This document shows, in pieces, positions 50,739 through 60,799 of a stretch of DNA of 64,000 nt. The notes below the pieces were generated by a model. The model searched no databases and was not told where the DNA came from. It saw nothing but the letters and a program-made list of their open reading frames with translations. A program made the translations under genes and the position numbers. The number at the start of each line of letters is the position of its first letter. Positions within the stretch are counted from its first letter, which is position 1. The DNA is from Pelagomonas calceolata. Lineage: Eukaryota; Sar; Pelagophyceae; Pelagomonadales; Pelagomonadaceae. The stretch lies in NCBI GenBank assembly GCA_918797485.1, contig CAKKNE010000003.1, positions 5,022,001 through 5,086,000 of the forward strand, written 5' to 3'.

Positions 50739-51211
50739 AGTCCCGGGTTCAAGGTACTGCAAGTTCTAGTTGTACTGCCAGTGTCCGAGTCCGCGAACGT
50801 CGCGCCAGTACTTTGCGCCCAGCGCGGAAATTAAGGCCGATTTGACTATTCAGGCATAGTAAACTTTTTGAACAAATTCGGAGATGTCTTGAAAACCCAG
50901 TACGGTTTTCGGACATCTTTTGAAAACCCAGCCTGAGGTTTTTCCGCCCCGCCCCCGGCCCTCATACGCGAGTGCTAGCTTGCGCCAGCCTGAGTTGCGT
51001 TTCGTCCGACCAAGTGGCTGGGAACTCGAATCTCAGATTAGGGGACCGCCCCCGATCTTCAGTCATCTTCCTTAATTAGATTCCTTAATTTATATAACAC
51101 TAGTGGATGAAACTACTCGTGATGTGTACATATCAATTGACAGACAGAGCCCCAGCGTTTAATAGTACTACTAGTAGTAGTAAAATTGGTTCCGAACACC
51201 AGGTCTTTAGA
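50739..51211. other. Intergenic spacer
   Basis: Contains GAAAACCCAGTACGGTTTTCGG and a near repeat 30 bp on (50890-50935, TGAAAACCCAGCCTGAGG), and A/T-rich TACTACTAGTAGTAGTA near 51165-51181. No gene was recognised. Confidence 0.5.
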
Positions 51212-51829
51212 TCAGTACCTGACAGGACCCGAGGGAGGCGTGAGGACCAGACGCGCGGGACCCGCGCCGGATACCCCCGACCTGGCGCCGACGCGTAGCG
51301 CGACGACGGAGCCTCGCCGTGGAAGCCGCACGAGGGCGTCGCACGGCATTCGGAGCCACAGATTGTCGCGCGTCGCGTCGACGATCGCGCCGATCTCCCC
51401 GACAAGCCCTGGAATCGGCGCGCGGCAAATATCCACGAGGGCGCCGGTGGGTTCAAGCGCCGCGCCGCGCCGCGCCGCACCCCGGGATCGTCTGGTCGAC
51501 TCGCCGACCGTCGCCGCGGCGTACGACGTCCAGCCCCCGCGGAGTGGACCCGTCTCTCGCCAGGTCGACAGCTCCGCGCGCCGCGCGGCCGCCGACACAA
51601 CGACGGCCGCGCGGCCTCGTCGCCGCCGCCGCCGCGTGGGTCCGGTACCGAGGAGGAGGGCCCGGCGCCGGAGCTTCGAGCCGAAGTGCCCCCGGGAGAC
51701 TGGACCCGCGTTGGTCAGATGCCGGGCGAAGTACGCCACCGCGTCGCTGGCGTCTCGCGCACGCTGGTGGCAGTGGTCTCGGGGGGGCAAGGGCGCGTAG
51801 TGCAGCCGACTCGCGCGTGCGGACGACAT
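51212..51829 (-). CDS. Probable RNase P/MRP subunit POP4 (Rpp29)
   Basis: Open from 51922, but the ATG at 51829 (MSSARASRLHYAPLPPRDHC) is preferred because it follows a likely 5' UTR. The N-terminal part is basic (GHFGSKLRRRALL; TGPTRRRRRRGRAAVVVSAA). The C-terminal ~90 residues, LEPTGALVDICRAPIPGLVG, EIGAIVDATRDNLWLRM and ALVRLPRRGSVVALRV, fit the Sm-like barrel of Rpp29/POP4 ('L.G..v.v..aknpslVGi.GiVv.ETrntl.i.......v.k.gsvF.f'). That protein binds RNase P and MRP RNA and supports tRNA 5' processing. Similarity is at the pattern level, so the name is tentative. Single exon. Confidence 0.55.
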   Translation of the reverse strand: MSSARASRLHYAPLPPRDHCHQRARDASDAVAYFARHLTNAGPVSRGHFGSKLRRRALLLGTGPTRRRRRRGRAAVVVSAAARRAELSTWRETGPLRGGWTSYAAATVGESTRRSRGAARRGAALEPTGALVDICRAPIPGLVGEIGAIVDATRDNLWLRMPCDALVRLPRRGSVVALRVGARSGVSGAGPARLVLTPPSGPVRY

Positions 51830-51934
51830 TGTTGCTGTTGACGCTTGAATCAGGCCCGTGCGTTTTAGTTTTGCGCTATTTTTTAGGTTCCGCAAGCTGT
51901 GCAGCCAGCGCTGCCGTGGCACCTGAGATTGCCT

Positions 51935-52040
51935 GCGGTACCATGGTAGTATTGGTACCTACCGTAGGTACCGTAGGTACGGGACTCGGCTTCTTACCAG
52001 TAGCTACTGCGGTACCTACGGTACCTACTGCGGTAGCCTA
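51935..52040. repeat. GGTACCGTA array
   Basis: TGCGGTACCATGGTAGTATT, GGTACCTACCGTAGGTACCG and GCGGTACCTACGGTACCTAC, lying about 105 bp upstream of the probable POP4 start. Confidence 0.85.
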
Positions 52041-52057
52041 GCGCGCAGTTGGGATAG

Positions 52058-52560
52058 CTATAGTCAATTTGGGTTTTGCGCGCGATTCCTGGCGCACCTA
52101 GAAGGGGGGCTAGAGGGGGGGGGGGGCACGCGCTAGGGGGGGGTATCGGGGGAGCTATCCCCCGCGAGCGTGTACGTAAGCTTGCTGCCGGTCGTAGAAG
52201 CGTGCGTCGTCGTCGCCGTGCCCGAGCCCGGGCGGCGCGTTGGTGAAGTCCGGGTTACCGCCGACGAGCCGGGGGCCGTCGATCTTGATCCGGGCGTACT
52301 CGCGCGCCGTCTTGATGCCCCAGCGACGGTAAAGGCGGTTCTTGAGCAGGGCGGCCGTGTGGTCCTGCGAGGTCGCGCCGTCCTCGACCCAGGTCCGAGC
52401 GGCGGTCGCGTCCGCGGTAGTCGCCACCATATTCCCGCTGGAAGGGTGCGCACCACCGGGGCGCTCGAAGACGACGTCGACCCACTCTCAGGCTGGCGCG
52501 GCCCACGCCCGGCGCCAGTATAAAATTTCCCCACGGAGCCGTAAGCGTCGCAGGCTCATT
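52058..52560 (-). repeat. Gene-fragment repeat E, longest copy
   Basis: Minus-strand reading from 52430 to 52155 gives MVATTADATAARTWVEDGAT, then LLKNRLYRRWGIKTAREYAR and GGNPDFTNAPPGLGHGDDDA, ending FYDRQQAYVHARGG. A TATAAAATTT box lies at about 52519 on the plus strand. This is the longest copy of the fragment also present at 13.2, 21.5, 29.1 and 30.9 kb. The parent gene was not recognised; this copy may be the nearest to it. Confidence 0.65.
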
Positions 52561-52675
52561 CATTCTAATTAGAGCTTAGGGAAGGTTTACAAGGCAGAAT
52601 GTGACTCCAAAGAATTACGCCGTGTCCGGCTAGGGGGGGGCGGGTGCTGTACGTACTAATTGAACCATACAGATC

Positions 52676-54856
52676 CTAGGCAGCAGCGACGTCGTGAATT
52701 TCGACGGCGATGATCGCGACGTCCTCGTGCGGCTTGTCGAACCGGTTGCACTTGACGTTCTCGATGGCCTGGCAAACTTCCATGCCGTGAGTGACGCGGC
52801 CGAAGACGGTGTGCTTGTCGTCGAGCCAGGGCGTGGGCACGGTGGTGACGAAGAACTGGGACCCGTTGGTGTCGGGTCCCGCGTTGGCCATGGACACCGT
52901 AAAGGGGCGGTCGTGCCGGAGGCTCGGGTGGAATTCGTCGTGGAACTCGCCGCCCCAGATGCTCTCGCCGCCGGTGCCGTCGCCCAGCGGATCGCCCGTC
53001 TGGATCATGAAGGATTTGATGACCTGTGCGCACGGCGGCCAGTTGAATTGGGTGGCGCGCATGAAGAGCGCCGCGAAAGTCGATTTGCGCACGGTTTAGG
53101 ACGCGATGGAAAATGAGGCCGTCGTAGTAGCCGTCGCGCGCGTGCGCGCAAAAGTTTTCGACGGTCTTCGGGCACTCGTTCCCGAAGAGCCGGAAGCGGA
53201 CGTCGCCCATGGTCGTCCGGAGCGTCGCCTCCGCGCCGAGCAGGGCGGGCCGAGACGCCGCCGCGCGCCGCCCGAGTTCGTCGGCGGTCGGAAGCTCGTT
53301 CTGCACGTCGCGCGCGTCCGGCGCGTCCGGCGCGCGGCGGCTCAGCAGGTAGAAGCGCTTCCGCCGAAACGACGACGCGAAGCACGTCGGGTCGGAGACG
53401 CCTTCGCGGGACTGCTCGGCGCCCATCGTCAGGCTCCCCTGCTGCGGCGAGTCCGCAACCTGCCGCCGCGCCTGCTCCAGCTGCGCGTCGAGCTTCGCGG
53501 CGCCCTCGAAGAGCGCCAGGCACCCGAAGCGCTCGGCCTCGTCCGCCGCGCCGAGGACGGCCACGACCCGCCCGGCGTCGAGCGCGTAGACGCACACGCC
53601 GACGATCGACCCGTAGAGCAAATAGTGGCCCGTCTCGTCGAACACGGCGTTCCAGCGCGCGAGGAAGCTCCGCCGGCCCGCCTGGGCCTGGATCTCGCGC
53701 TCCGCCGCCGACCGGCGACCGTAGCTCAGGTCGTCGAGCGCCACGAGCGCGCGGAGCGCCGCGTCCTCGGGCTCCGCCGGCGGCGGCGGCGGCGCCTCCT
53801 CGCCGGCCGCCGCCGTCGCGGCGGGCTCGGGCATGGGACCGGCGTCGTCCGAGTCGTCGGACGCGTCCGGCGGCGCGCCGCGCGCGCTGCGGAGAAGCCA
53901 CGCGCCTCGTCGCGCGTCGATCGCCGCCGCGCTCTCGTCGAGGAGGCGCAGGCACCGGCCCGTGCGCGTCTCGAAGATCCGAATGGTCGCGTCGCTGGCG
54001 GTGACGGCGAAACGGGCCCCGTCCGAGGACGCGGAGATCCGACAGGGCCCGGCGCGGGTCTTGGCCAGCGCGTAGAGGTCCGTGTCGAGCTTGCTCCGGT
54101 ACGCGACGGCGTCGCCGGGCGCCTCGGCGGGTACTTCCGACACCGCGGCGCCCTTCCCGTCGCCCCCGCGGCGCGGACCGTCGGCGCACCGCCAGCACTC
54201 GAGCACGCCGCGCGCGTCGGCCGAGACCACGAGGCCGAGCGGCGGCAGCGGGCAGAGCGCCACGATGGGCGAGGCGTGGACCCGGAGCTTGGCAACGAGC
54301 GCGAAGGTCGGCGCGGCGTACACGCGGATCGGCGCCGCCTCGTCCGCCGCGGCCAGCGCGACCCGCGGTGTCGGCGCGGCGGCCGTCTGGAGCCAGCACG
54401 CCGCGCCGGGCACGTAGGGCTCGGCCGCGTCCCGTTTCGTCCGGAGGATGCACGCCATGTCGAACGCGTGCACGTCGTACAGCTTGGCGGCGCCGTCGTC
54501 GCCCGTCGTCGCCAGCCAGAGGCCGTCGAACGATGCCGCCACGTCCGCGATCGGGCCCACGTGCGCATGAAAGTGCTTGACGAACTCGACGCCCCGCTGC
54601 ATCTTCTTCCAGAACTTGACGTGCCCGTTCTCCGAGGCCGTGCACACGAAACCGGCCTTGGCCGCCACCTGTGTGGACATCACCGTCATTTCTCGCGGAT
54701 ATTTTGCGCTCTGGCCGCCACCACCGTATGCGTCACGACGGCTCGATGTGCGTAGCTCGTCTCGTACTGCGCCGCGCAGGGCAGCGCATCCATGTACGCG
54801 AGGACGCGCCGCTGGGCCGCACCGCGGCGGGATCGCTTGCTGGGGGGCGGCAGCAT
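52676..54856 (-). CDS. PPWD1: PPWD1, WD-repeat cyclophilin of the spliceosome
   Basis: Three exons, 54856-54725, 54668-53103 and 53023-52676, with introns of 56 and 79 nt in phase. The start [20 protein letters not shown] leads into [20 protein letters not shown] and then [20 protein letters not shown], exactly as human PPWD1 ([20 protein letters not shown]). WD repeats follow ([73 protein letters not shown]). The C-terminal cyclophilin domain has [26 protein letters not shown] joined to [46 protein letters not shown] and [10 protein letters not shown]. The catalytic Arg (FHR), Phe and Trp positions are intact. PPWD1 acts in spliceosome C complexes. An Ala/Glu/Pro-rich insert lies between WD blades. 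Confidence 0.95.
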
Positions 54857-55338
54857 CTTGCACGGGATAGCCGATTCCCGCGTGTGTTTTGATCGACAGG
54901 ACTTGCTCTACAGGTTATTAGAGGGGGGGGAGACCGTAGGTACCTCGAGAGTAGGCATCCTAGAGTCTGTGGCTAAATTCATCGTAGCTCCTCGGCCCTG
55001 CCCGAGGTACTAGTGTGCGCGCCGGCGCCCGTCGGATCTGTGTGTTCGGTGTTCGGGTTTCTTACGCGAGCTCCACGCCGCGCGGAGCTCGTCGGCGAGC
55101 GGCGCCGACCTGTGTTTTTGGCGGTGAGCCTCGTGCGCGAACCCCGGTGCCTCCACGCCATCGACGAGACCTCGCGACATTCCCGCCGCGTCGATGGTGC
55201 ACGAGCTCTCGCGGACGGCGCCCCACGCCATGCTGCATGGCCACCTTATCGTACTCGTCACGGTGGCGACTTCCAACATAAATTTCACGTCTATCGACGG
55301 CGTCGTACTCGAATCGACGATAAAAAACATCAGAAAAA

Positions 55339-55593
55339 TCATTTGACGAATAAATTTGGACCAAAATCCGAACCGGTGTACTCTAGTGAACAAGGTAAAT
55401 CAATGGATTTGGAGAAGTATGACCTGTATGAAGTATGAAGGTCCTTATAACAAATCAAATACCTGCCCCACGAAATTATCTCAACAGTTATCGGAGTATC
55501 TGGTGTGAGTTCTTGCTCTAATTCATCCGTGTGGGAATATCCAAAGTCCTCGTAAAGTTTGTTACGATAATTCCTAACGTTTGCAAGCCACAC
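55339..55593 (-). CDS. A/T-rich ORF, 84 residues, unassigned
   Basis: Starts MWLANVRNYRNKLYEDFGYS and continues PITVEIISWGRYLICYKDLH. Amino-acid composition is that of a real globular protein, but codons are A/T-rich, unlike neighbours. A second frame just downstream (YSSNDFSDVFYRRFEYDAVD) also looks coding, so this may be one exon of a two-exon gene or a decayed gene. No family is recognised. Confidence 0.35.
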   Translation of the reverse strand: MWLANVRNYRNKLYEDFGYSHTDELEQELTPDTPITVEIISWGRYLICYKDLHTSYRSYFSKSIDLPCSLEYTGSDFGPNLFVK

Positions 55594-55758
55594 CAGAACC
55601 GTACTCCGTACTTCTTTAAGCGTTTCAGCAGAGATTGGATCTGTACATTTGACCCAGGAAGGCAGGGTAGGCTGGGTAGCTTCGACTTCGCGAGGTAATC
55701 TATTTAGGTTTTCTCTAGTTCTCTTCTTCTTAGAGCGTCAAAGTTGCACTTCAGTTTC

Positions 55759-55786
55759 ACTAATGTACCGCATGCGGTACATTAGT
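55759..55786. repeat. Perfect 28-bp palindrome
   Basis: Half-site ACTAATGTACCGCA followed by its exact complement; contains GCATGC at the dyad and two GTACC words related to the GGTACC arrays. Confidence 0.9.
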
Positions 55787-57188
55787 ACCAAGATCTCATA
55801 TCGTCCGAGTCCGTTCTGCCCGTCCTCCAATGGGGAGCGAAACCCCAAGGCCAACTCTGAGGACGATGCTGTCGGGGCCCCAAGACGGTGAGGCCAAGAC
55901 CTCATGCGTCGTTCCGCCACCCCACGGCGCCAAAGCGCCAAGCCCCCCAATGGGACGCGGGTGTCGGCCCGCGGTCGACTTCTATATTGAAGTTTTGATC
56001 CGTGTGCCTGGCGATGAGTCAGTTCGGCAATGAGCCAGTCTGAGGAGATACCGCCCCCGGGGCGCGGCTTCCAGAACTCCGCGCTCGGAAATCGTGGGCT
56101 AGCGGCCTGTACTTCAGGTAAGACACTAGGCATCCCTATAATAATATATTATATAGAGGAAGCGCTTAGCTCTACCGGGGGGGTTTATAATTGTACCCAG
56201 GTACATGTGCCCTCCCCTTCACCTCGCCTTATGGGGCCTTATGGGGCCCAGTCAGGGTTGTACATTACACAGGCGTCTATACGTACCCCCGCCCGCGCCC
56301 CAAAGCCCTGGGTTTGAGCGCTCGGGACGTTTTGGCCGACCGCGAGCGCCCCACGGCGGTGCGTTGCGGGCCACTTTTCGCACGAGAATCTGCTCATTTC
56401 GGGCGTATCGAGGGTGCAAGAGCGTCGTCACTGACCTCATGACCCACGCCCATGGGCTGGTGAGATTGCCCGCGGCCAGGATTACCCGTGAGACATTCAA
56501 CTGTTCGAACCCATGCACCGAACGCGGTAAAATGGGTGCCGAATGCAAAGGAGATCGACTTATTGGCGACCCATGCATTGTAAGTGAGCGAGTGATGCCT
56601 CGAGTCCGGAGCGACACTAAATTCCAGCCGAGACCGCGATCCGAATGGGTTATGACCCATAGCACTTCGGGACCGACCGCGACCAGCAAAACAAAGCGAA
56701 GCCGTCGGCCGCTAACCGTCACGCTGCGCAGGCACCGGCTCTGGACCAGGCACAAGGAGCACGCAAAGCCCGGAGATATACGGACGCGATAAACGTCGGC
56801 TTGGAGGGAGTCGAGCCCAGGCCCCAGGGAGAGCAGATTTGGGGGCACATTTGTAGCTCGCGACGCAGGCCGAATAAGTGGCTACCAGTGCAAGGTAAGT
56901 TGGCCAGTGGCCGTCCGAGGTAGCCCCACGTGGCTGCTGCACCAGCCGTTGCGCCGGCCGCGCGCCGTGCGCTTAACGCTAACCTGGGTACAATAACCAA
57001 CTTATTACCCAGTAGCAAGCTCTCAGGCTGGCCTCTAATTGCTCTCACACGAAGTCCCTTTACCAACGCACTAGCCGCTGGAACTGATACATTGGAGCCG
57101 AGCGCCGAGCCGGGCTACTTTACCGCACCTCGTCTGACTCAGTCCAAAAGAGAGCCAAAGATCACAGTGAGCGGAGGATGCGACAGGG

Positions 57189-58528
57189 GTGATGCCCGGC
57201 TATCTCCTCGCCGCCGCCTTCCACAAGCAGGCGTTCGCGTCGGCGACGCAGCACCAGCTCCTGGCGTTTCTGCAGGTCGCGGCCTTCACGAATCGGACGG
57301 CGGTGCTACCGTTCGCGCGCGTGGGCGAGCCGGCGTTCGTGGGGTTGCCCCGGCCCGGCTTTGGCGGCCTCGACCGCTACTTCGACGTGGCGGGCCTTGC
57401 CGCGCGCTGGCCGTGCCTGCGCGCGATCACGTACGACGCGTTTCGACGCGAGGCGCCGCGCGCCCGGATCGTCGCGCTGCAGCTCGGCCTGCCCCCGGGC
57501 CGGGCCGGCTCCGTGGTCGCGACCGGCTGCGGCCGGCGGTCGCGACCGCTCGTCGCGCTGGGCGCGACGTTCGCGTGCGCGTCCGCGGCGCTCGCGGCGT
57601 CGGCGTCGGCGACGCTCGGCGACGCGACGCGGTGGCGCCGCGACGCGATCATCGTCACGAACTGGTCGCAAAAACTCGTCGGTCTCGGGGACGCGGCCTC
57701 TCCGCTCTTCGGCGACGCGTTCGCGGCGCGCGGCGGGTGTCAGGACGCGCGCGCCCGCCGCGACGCGCGCGCGTTCCCGCCGCTCGCGCCGCGGTGGCAC
57801 GCGCGAGCCGACGCGTTCCTTGCGGCGTCGCCGGTGCTCCGAGAGCGATCTTTCGTCTGCGCCCACGTCCGCGCCGCGCTCCCGCGTCGAACACGCCGCG
57901 CGCGGTCGGCTCGTCCGAGCTCGCAGCGGTCGCCCCCGTGCGCGCGACCTTACGTGCGCACCGAACGCAGGCCGAAAAGCTCGCGAGCGCCGCGACGGGC
58001 CGCGCGAAGCGGAACCAGTGGGTCTACGACGACGCGGCCGGCGCGTGGACGTCGCCTTACATGGAGCGGTGCGCGGCGGCCGTCGCAGCCGTCGCGACGC
58101 GCGCGGCCGAGGGCCGACCGCTCGTCCTGCTCACCGACACCGCCGAGGCGCACGGCACGCCGTCGAACCAGGGCAGCGCTCGCTTCCGCGAGTGGCGCGA
58201 GCGCGGCGAGCGACTCCTCCGCGCCCTGCTCCCGGCAGCGGCCGCGTACTGCGGCGCGTTCGCCGCCTCGGAGCCCGACTGCGCCGTGCGCAGACGGCGC
58301 GGATTATCATCGTTCGCGCGCCGCGGCGAGGGCCCGCCGGCGGACGTTTCCCCCGCGCAGGTCGCGGAGGCGGCCATCTGCCGCCGCGCGGCCGAGGTCC
58401 TCCGCTTCGGCTCCGGGACCTTCTCCGCGTTTCTCGTCGGCGACGGCGCCAGCCGGCCGCCGTCCGCGCAGTTTCTCTCGTGTCCTGAGATCGAACGAGC
58501 GGCTTCGCTCCCGCATTCGAAGTCGTAA
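57189..58528 (+). CDS. Fucosyltransferase-like secretory glycosyltransferase
   Basis: Two exons in different frames. The first (57189 to about 57870) reads PGYLLAAAFHKQAFASATQH, VAAFTNRTAVLPFARVGEPA, FGGLDRYFDV, DAIIVTNWSQKLVGLGD and ERSFVCAHVRA. The second (about 57940-58528) reads RTQAEKLASAATGRAKRNQW, PLVLLTDTAEAHGTPSNQ, then YCGAFAASEPDC and EVLRFGSGTFSAFLVGDG. The layout (GYL...H..Q...A....NRTaVLP, DrYFDV, CAHVR, LLTDT) is that of O-fucosyltransferase-like GT-B proteins. The intron (about 57865-57940) has no unambiguous phase solution. The reading begins just after a GACAG acceptor-like site, so a 5' exon with the signal anchor may be missing. It is unrelated in detail to the gene at 1738. 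Confidence 0.6.
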
Positions 58529-58714
58529 ATCAGTAAATGTGCCTCTCCCGAGGGCTCTCTCTCTGCCATCGCGGGGGGGGGGGGGCACTGTATTTATGTG
58601 ACATCGGCCTCGCGGTCCCAACTCGCGAGGGCCGGCTCGACTACAATGCTAGGCTGCAGTTTATAATGTTGTGTGTCTACGGCGCCGTCTGCGCGAGAGC
58701 TAACGTTGTGAGAA

Positions 58715-58860
58715 GCTAGTTACTCGGTTTTGGGGACGCTAGCCTAGTCCCGGGGGATGGACGCACGAGAGCTAACGTTGAGATGATGCTAGTTACTCGG
58801 TTTTGGGGACGCTAGCCTAGTCCCTGGGGGATGGACGGCGCATTGGACGCACTAGAACCA
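58715..58860 (+). repeat. Tandem pair of block I, about 76 bp unit
   Basis: GCTAGTTACTCGGTTTTGGG, then GACGCTAGCCTAGTCCC and GGGGATGGACG, present twice in tandem. A related single copy lies at 21735-21790. A G12 run lies just upstream near 58575. Confidence 0.85.
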
Positions 58861-59576
58861 GGCCTCTAAAGGTCCGAATCCAGCGTCACGTCTTCACCGT
58901 CGGGTCTTGGAGCAGGGTCTGCCTGGGGGGGCACTGGAGGGTTGTAATCGTTTGCCACATGCCCAGGCCGCTAACGTTTCGTTGATGCAAAACCCGTTTT
59001 TGCTCTTTTGACCACGCTCCGGGCCGGACCGTGAGTCCGTGACGGTAAACACGTATCACCGATAGGTAGGGTTCTACTGGGTAACTTGAAATAAGATGAA
59101 TTACAACGCTACGATCGAGGTTAGATCGAGGTGAGACAACCGGTCGCCGAGTCTCTAGAGGAAAACTCGACTTTTATTGACCATAGACTGGCATAGTGTA
59201 CTCAACGGATCATGATGATGTCATGATCGTATTGAGATCCATGAACTAAACTAAGGAAGGCCTAACGCGAAGGCACAAGCTGAGCCCCGAGTCCGGAGCT
59301 TCGAACAACTTGAATTACTCAGACGAAAAAAACTTACAAAACTTACAAATGAAGCCTCCCTGGCAGGCTGACGGTGGCTCCACCCAGGAGGCGGTGGACG
59401 CGAGGGAGCCTATCTCGCCGCTTAATTTTAATATTCACACGATCAAGTTAATAACGCGGAGGGCAACGCGCCACGTGCTTCCGATTTCAAAGCTCAAATC
59501 TCCCACCGACCAGGCCTCCCGCCCCGTCCGCCGCACGTGCCCGGCCGCTGTGCAATTTAGTTAGCACGGCCCGCAG
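58861..59576. other. Intergenic spacer with a weak family C copy
   Basis: A diverged C-like block (AAGGAAGGCCTAACGCGAAG) lies at about 59253-59305. The short frames have no motif. Confidence 0.5.
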
Positions 59577-60117
59577 TCAAGAGCCCCGGAAGAACTCGGC
59601 TTCGTCCGCATCTAGGCTGCTGTTTTGCTTTTCGGTAAGGTCTCGAGGTTCGAGGAGGTACATGATCTGCGCCTTTGTCTTGTACTGGAGCATGGCCTCC
59701 TGGAGCCTGCGGGAACGCGGAGCAAGCCGGTCAGTGCGGATTGCGAGAGCCGTGCCGTGGCAGGGCCCCACGTACGAAAAGAATAATCTCTCGAACGCGG
59801 CTGCGCGCTCGGCCTTCCCCTTGTGGACCAAGATCGCCGCGGTCCGCGGGTCTTCGATGTGCGCATTTTGCCGGAACATGTCCTTGACTTTGCCGCGCGC
59901 CTCGCGCACCGACATGTCCACGTCGAAAAGTGTCAGAACGGTTGGCACCTGTGTGCATATCAACGTTAAAATTCTCGGACGACGCGGCGCTACTTTTAAC
60001 TCAGATGGCGCCGTGGCATTGGGCACCGGTTGGCACGTTGCGGCAGCAGTTGCGAAAGAGCGCCAGGGCTGTCCCCGTCAAGCGTGCGGCCGGCTGCTTG
60101 AAGGCGCGCAGGGCCAT
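59577..60117 (-). CDS. NDUFA6: NDUFA6, mitochondrial complex I LYR-type subunit
   Basis: Three exons, 60117-60037, 59948-59797 and 59706-59577, with introns of 88 and 90 nt in phase; the protein is about 120 residues. It reads MALRAFKQPAARLTGTALAL, LFRNCCRN joined to VPTVLTLFDVDMSVREARGK, VKDMFRQNAHIEDPRTAAIL, VHKGKAERAA joined to ALQEAMLQYKTKAQIMYLLE. Human NDUFA6 has [35 protein letters not shown] and LVIKGKIELEE at the same places. NDUFA6 is a peripheral subunit of complex I that binds acyl carrier protein. The LYR tripeptide is LFR here. Exon 1 and exon 2 begin with the same GTGCCAACC at donor and acceptor, a sign of an intron born by duplication of a proto-splice site (inference). Confidence 0.9.
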
Positions 60118-60195
60118 TTCAGGCGCAGGCGGATAGCGTGCAATGCGCCAGCCTCCCTGCGTGCGGCCCCGCTGCAGTACCTTGTGCTTTTGTAC

Positions 60196-60395
60196 CGTAG
60201 GAGGTACCGTAGGTACCGTATTCACTAGGCCTACTCTATCCGGGTATTTAACCAAGATAAGTGAGACTAGGATAGTGAAGCTAAGATAAAAATTTGGGAG
60301 ATTTATAAGTGGAAAAGAGGCCGTTGCCACAACGGGCACCAACCCCCGGGGACCCCGGACCACGCGCCCCCGCGCCAAAACAAACCAAGGGAGGT
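60196..60395 (+). repeat. GGTACCGTA array followed by family G, plus orientation
   Basis: GGAGGTACCGTAGGTACCGT abuts ATTCACTAGGCCTACTCTAT; the rest matches 46810-46990 almost base for base. Confidence 0.9.
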
Positions 60396-60697
60396 GTGGC
60401 ACTCCCTAACTTAGCCAGCATCCGCGCCATGTCCTCATATTCGACGCGAATCAAGACACGTCTCAAATCAAGCGTATCAGCACACGGCCTAAGTTTCTCA
60501 CTGGTCTCACCAAACACTTTGTAAGCTATCGCATGTTGCATATGGCTTTTCTCCGTCATCCAGTCGATAACGTCCGCCCATCTAGCATCAAGTTTTGCGC
60601 TCCTCACTAATCTTAAGAATTGGACTTGACTTGCAGCAGGCACATCAGGACTAAAGGGCATGTTCATAGTGGCACTGTCCACAAGAGCCTTGGCCAT
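60281..60697 (-). CDS. ORF reading into family G, unknown, element-associated
   Basis: From the ATG at 60697 it reads MAKALVDSATMNMPFSPDVP, then LDARWADVIDWMTEKSHMQH and VLIRVEYEDMARMLAKLGSA, before running into G, where residues become low-complexity. The middle part looks like a genuine helical protein. The gene reads toward the element edge, and a small GGTACC array (60704-60720) sits at its start. No homologue is recognised. Confidence 0.35.
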   Translation of the reverse strand: MAKALVDSATMNMPFSPDVPAASQVQFLRLVRSAKLDARWADVIDWMTEKSHMQHAIAYKVFGETSEKLRPCADTLDLRRVLIRVEYEDMARMLAKLGSATPPLVCFGAGARGPGSPGVGARCGNGLFSTYKSPKFLS

Positions 60698-60799
60698 ATC
60701 ATAGCAGGTACCGTAGGTAGGTGCCGTGGTGCTCTTGCCTGTGCAAGCGCGCACTGGGCTGGCAGTGAATTTATCATTCGATGCCACACTCCCTACTCC

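Larger units (their letters stand above)
54857..57188. other. Gene-poor region of mixed composition
   Basis: Apart from the ORF at 55339-55593 and the palindrome at 55759, I see no supported gene in 2.3 kb. Open frames at 55738-56133, 56252-56848 and others lack motifs. A reversed H block (GGGCTAGCGGCCTGTACTTC) lies at about 56095-56130. The last 250 bp may hold a 5' exon of the next gene. Confidence 0.45.

Noticed and set aside
55738-56848. 131- and 198-codon minus-strand ORFs
   Set aside because: Residue patterns look random, and no frame is favoured over its shadow.
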